A stretch of DNA of 5,966 nt from CAYXBG01 sp964463145 (lineage in GTDB: Bacteria > Acidobacteriota > UBA6911 > RPQK01 > CBDAPI01). This document shows, one piece after another, positions 5,592 to 5,966 of the stretch (its first letter is position 1; each line of letters begins with the position of its first letter). Location of the stretch: the NCBI GenBank assembly GCA_964463145.1, contig CAYXBG010000097.1, positions 1-5,966 of the forward strand, given 5' to 3'. The translations under genes and the position numbers were made by a program. The notes under the pieces are model-generated. The model worked only from the letters and a program-made list of their open reading frames with translations, did not search any database and had not been told where the DNA came from.

Positions 5592-5966
5592 ATGCTGGAC
5601 ACTGACAAGGGCCCTATATTAGTTACTGGTGGCGGAGGATTCCTAGGAAAAGAAATAGCGCGGATGCTATGTAGATTAGACCTAGAAGTCAGGAGTATAT
5701 CAAGACAGTTCTATGCAGAATTGGATCAACTGGGAGTCCAACAAACCCAGAGCGATCTATCTAACTACAATACAGTGGGGAAAGCATTTGAGGGCTGTCA
5801 ATTAGTCTTTCACGTGGCCGCGAAGGCGGGGATATGGGGAGACCCTTCCGATTTCTATAATTCCAATGTCATAGGAACACGTAATGTCATCAAAGGTTGC
5901 CTAGAAAATGGTGTGCGACGTCTCGTCTACACAAGTTCACCAAGTGTTGTTTTTGCAAATAAAGAT
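5592..5966 (+). CDS. oleD: OleD, NAD(P)-dependent 2-alkyl-3-oxoalkanoate reductase, N-terminal part
   Basis: OleD reduces the 2-alkyl-3-ketoacid made by OleA to the beta-hydroxy acid used by OleC; it is a short-chain/3-beta-hydroxysteroid dehydrogenase-type (extended SDR) enzyme. The first 125 residues are present and the gene runs off the right edge with its frame open. The dinucleotide-binding motif VTGGGGFLG is at 11-19. The SDR landmarks SDLSN, VFHVAAKAGIWG and the stretch YNSNVIGTRNVI follow, and the strand RLVYTSSPSVVF near the end contains the likely catalytic serine. The YxxxK pair would lie beyond the window. AGIWG and TSSPSVVF are typical of OleD-type sterol-dehydrogenase-like reductases. 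ATG 5592 is 6 nt after the oleC stop; the only upstream purine run is AAGAA, so translation probably depends on coupling to oleC. Another extended SDR reductase would be the alternative, but gene order argues for OleD. Confidence 0.88.
   Translation, partial: MLDTDKGPILVTGGGGFLGKEIARMLCRLDLEVRSISRQFYAELDQLGVQQTQSDLSNYNTVGKAFEGCQLVFHVAAKAGIWGDPSDFYNSNVIGTRNVIKGCLENGVRRLVYTSSPSVVFANKD

Noticed and set aside
1..5966. CRISPR arrays, tRNA or rRNA genes, insertion sequences
   Set aside because: No regularly spaced repeats, cloverleaf-like or rRNA-like sequence, transposase or terminal inverted repeats were seen on either strand.

Overview
The window looks like a fragment of a bacterial chromosome of moderate, roughly mid-40s percent GC (estimated by eye). 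It holds six genes. The clearest block is the right half, three tightly packed plus-strand genes whose products match OleB, OleC and the start of OleD of long-chain olefin biosynthesis. OleB and OleC are separate proteins here, not the OleBC fusion known from some actinobacteria. The export signals, Shine-Dalgarno sites and an S66 peptidase acting on peptidoglycan fit a Gram-negative bacterium, perhaps of the Planctomycetes/Verrucomicrobia/Acidobacteria kind. That placement is a guess; no rRNA or marker gene is present.

Layout. 1-1063 (minus): a zinc-dependent medium-chain alcohol dehydrogenase whose reading frame is broken by one in-frame TGA at 254-256; homology resumes in the same frame right after it and runs off the left edge. 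1064-1159: short divergent intergenic region with an 18-bp near-palindrome. 1160-1672 (plus): a small exported protein resembling DUF2911, with a TTG start behind a strong ribosome binding site. 1673-1825: convergent intergenic region with a weak terminator candidate. 1826-2824 (minus): an S66 (LD-carboxypeptidase) family protein. Its natural N-terminus appears displaced: a Tat-type signal is encoded in frame upstream of the first usable ATG, but the good ribosome binding site and ATG at 2905-2922 lie in a different frame. 2825-3090: divergent region that probably holds the ole promoter. 3091-3993 oleB, 3990-5585 oleC and 5592-5966 oleD (cut by the right edge), all plus strand.

How the genes work together. 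In the known pathway OleA (not in this window) condenses two fatty acyl-CoAs to a 2-alkyl-3-ketoacid, OleD reduces it to the beta-hydroxy acid, OleC closes it to a beta-lactone using ATP, and OleB removes CO2 to leave a long-chain cis-olefin. The 4-bp oleB/oleC overlap and 6-bp oleC/oleD gap imply one transcript with translational coupling. The left-hand genes have no evident link to this pathway.

The most unusual observations are the single in-frame stop in the dehydrogenase, the apparent N-terminal frameshift in the S66 gene, and a perfect 15-bp inverted repeat with a 6-nt loop inside the oleC coding sequence. I see no wholly new system.
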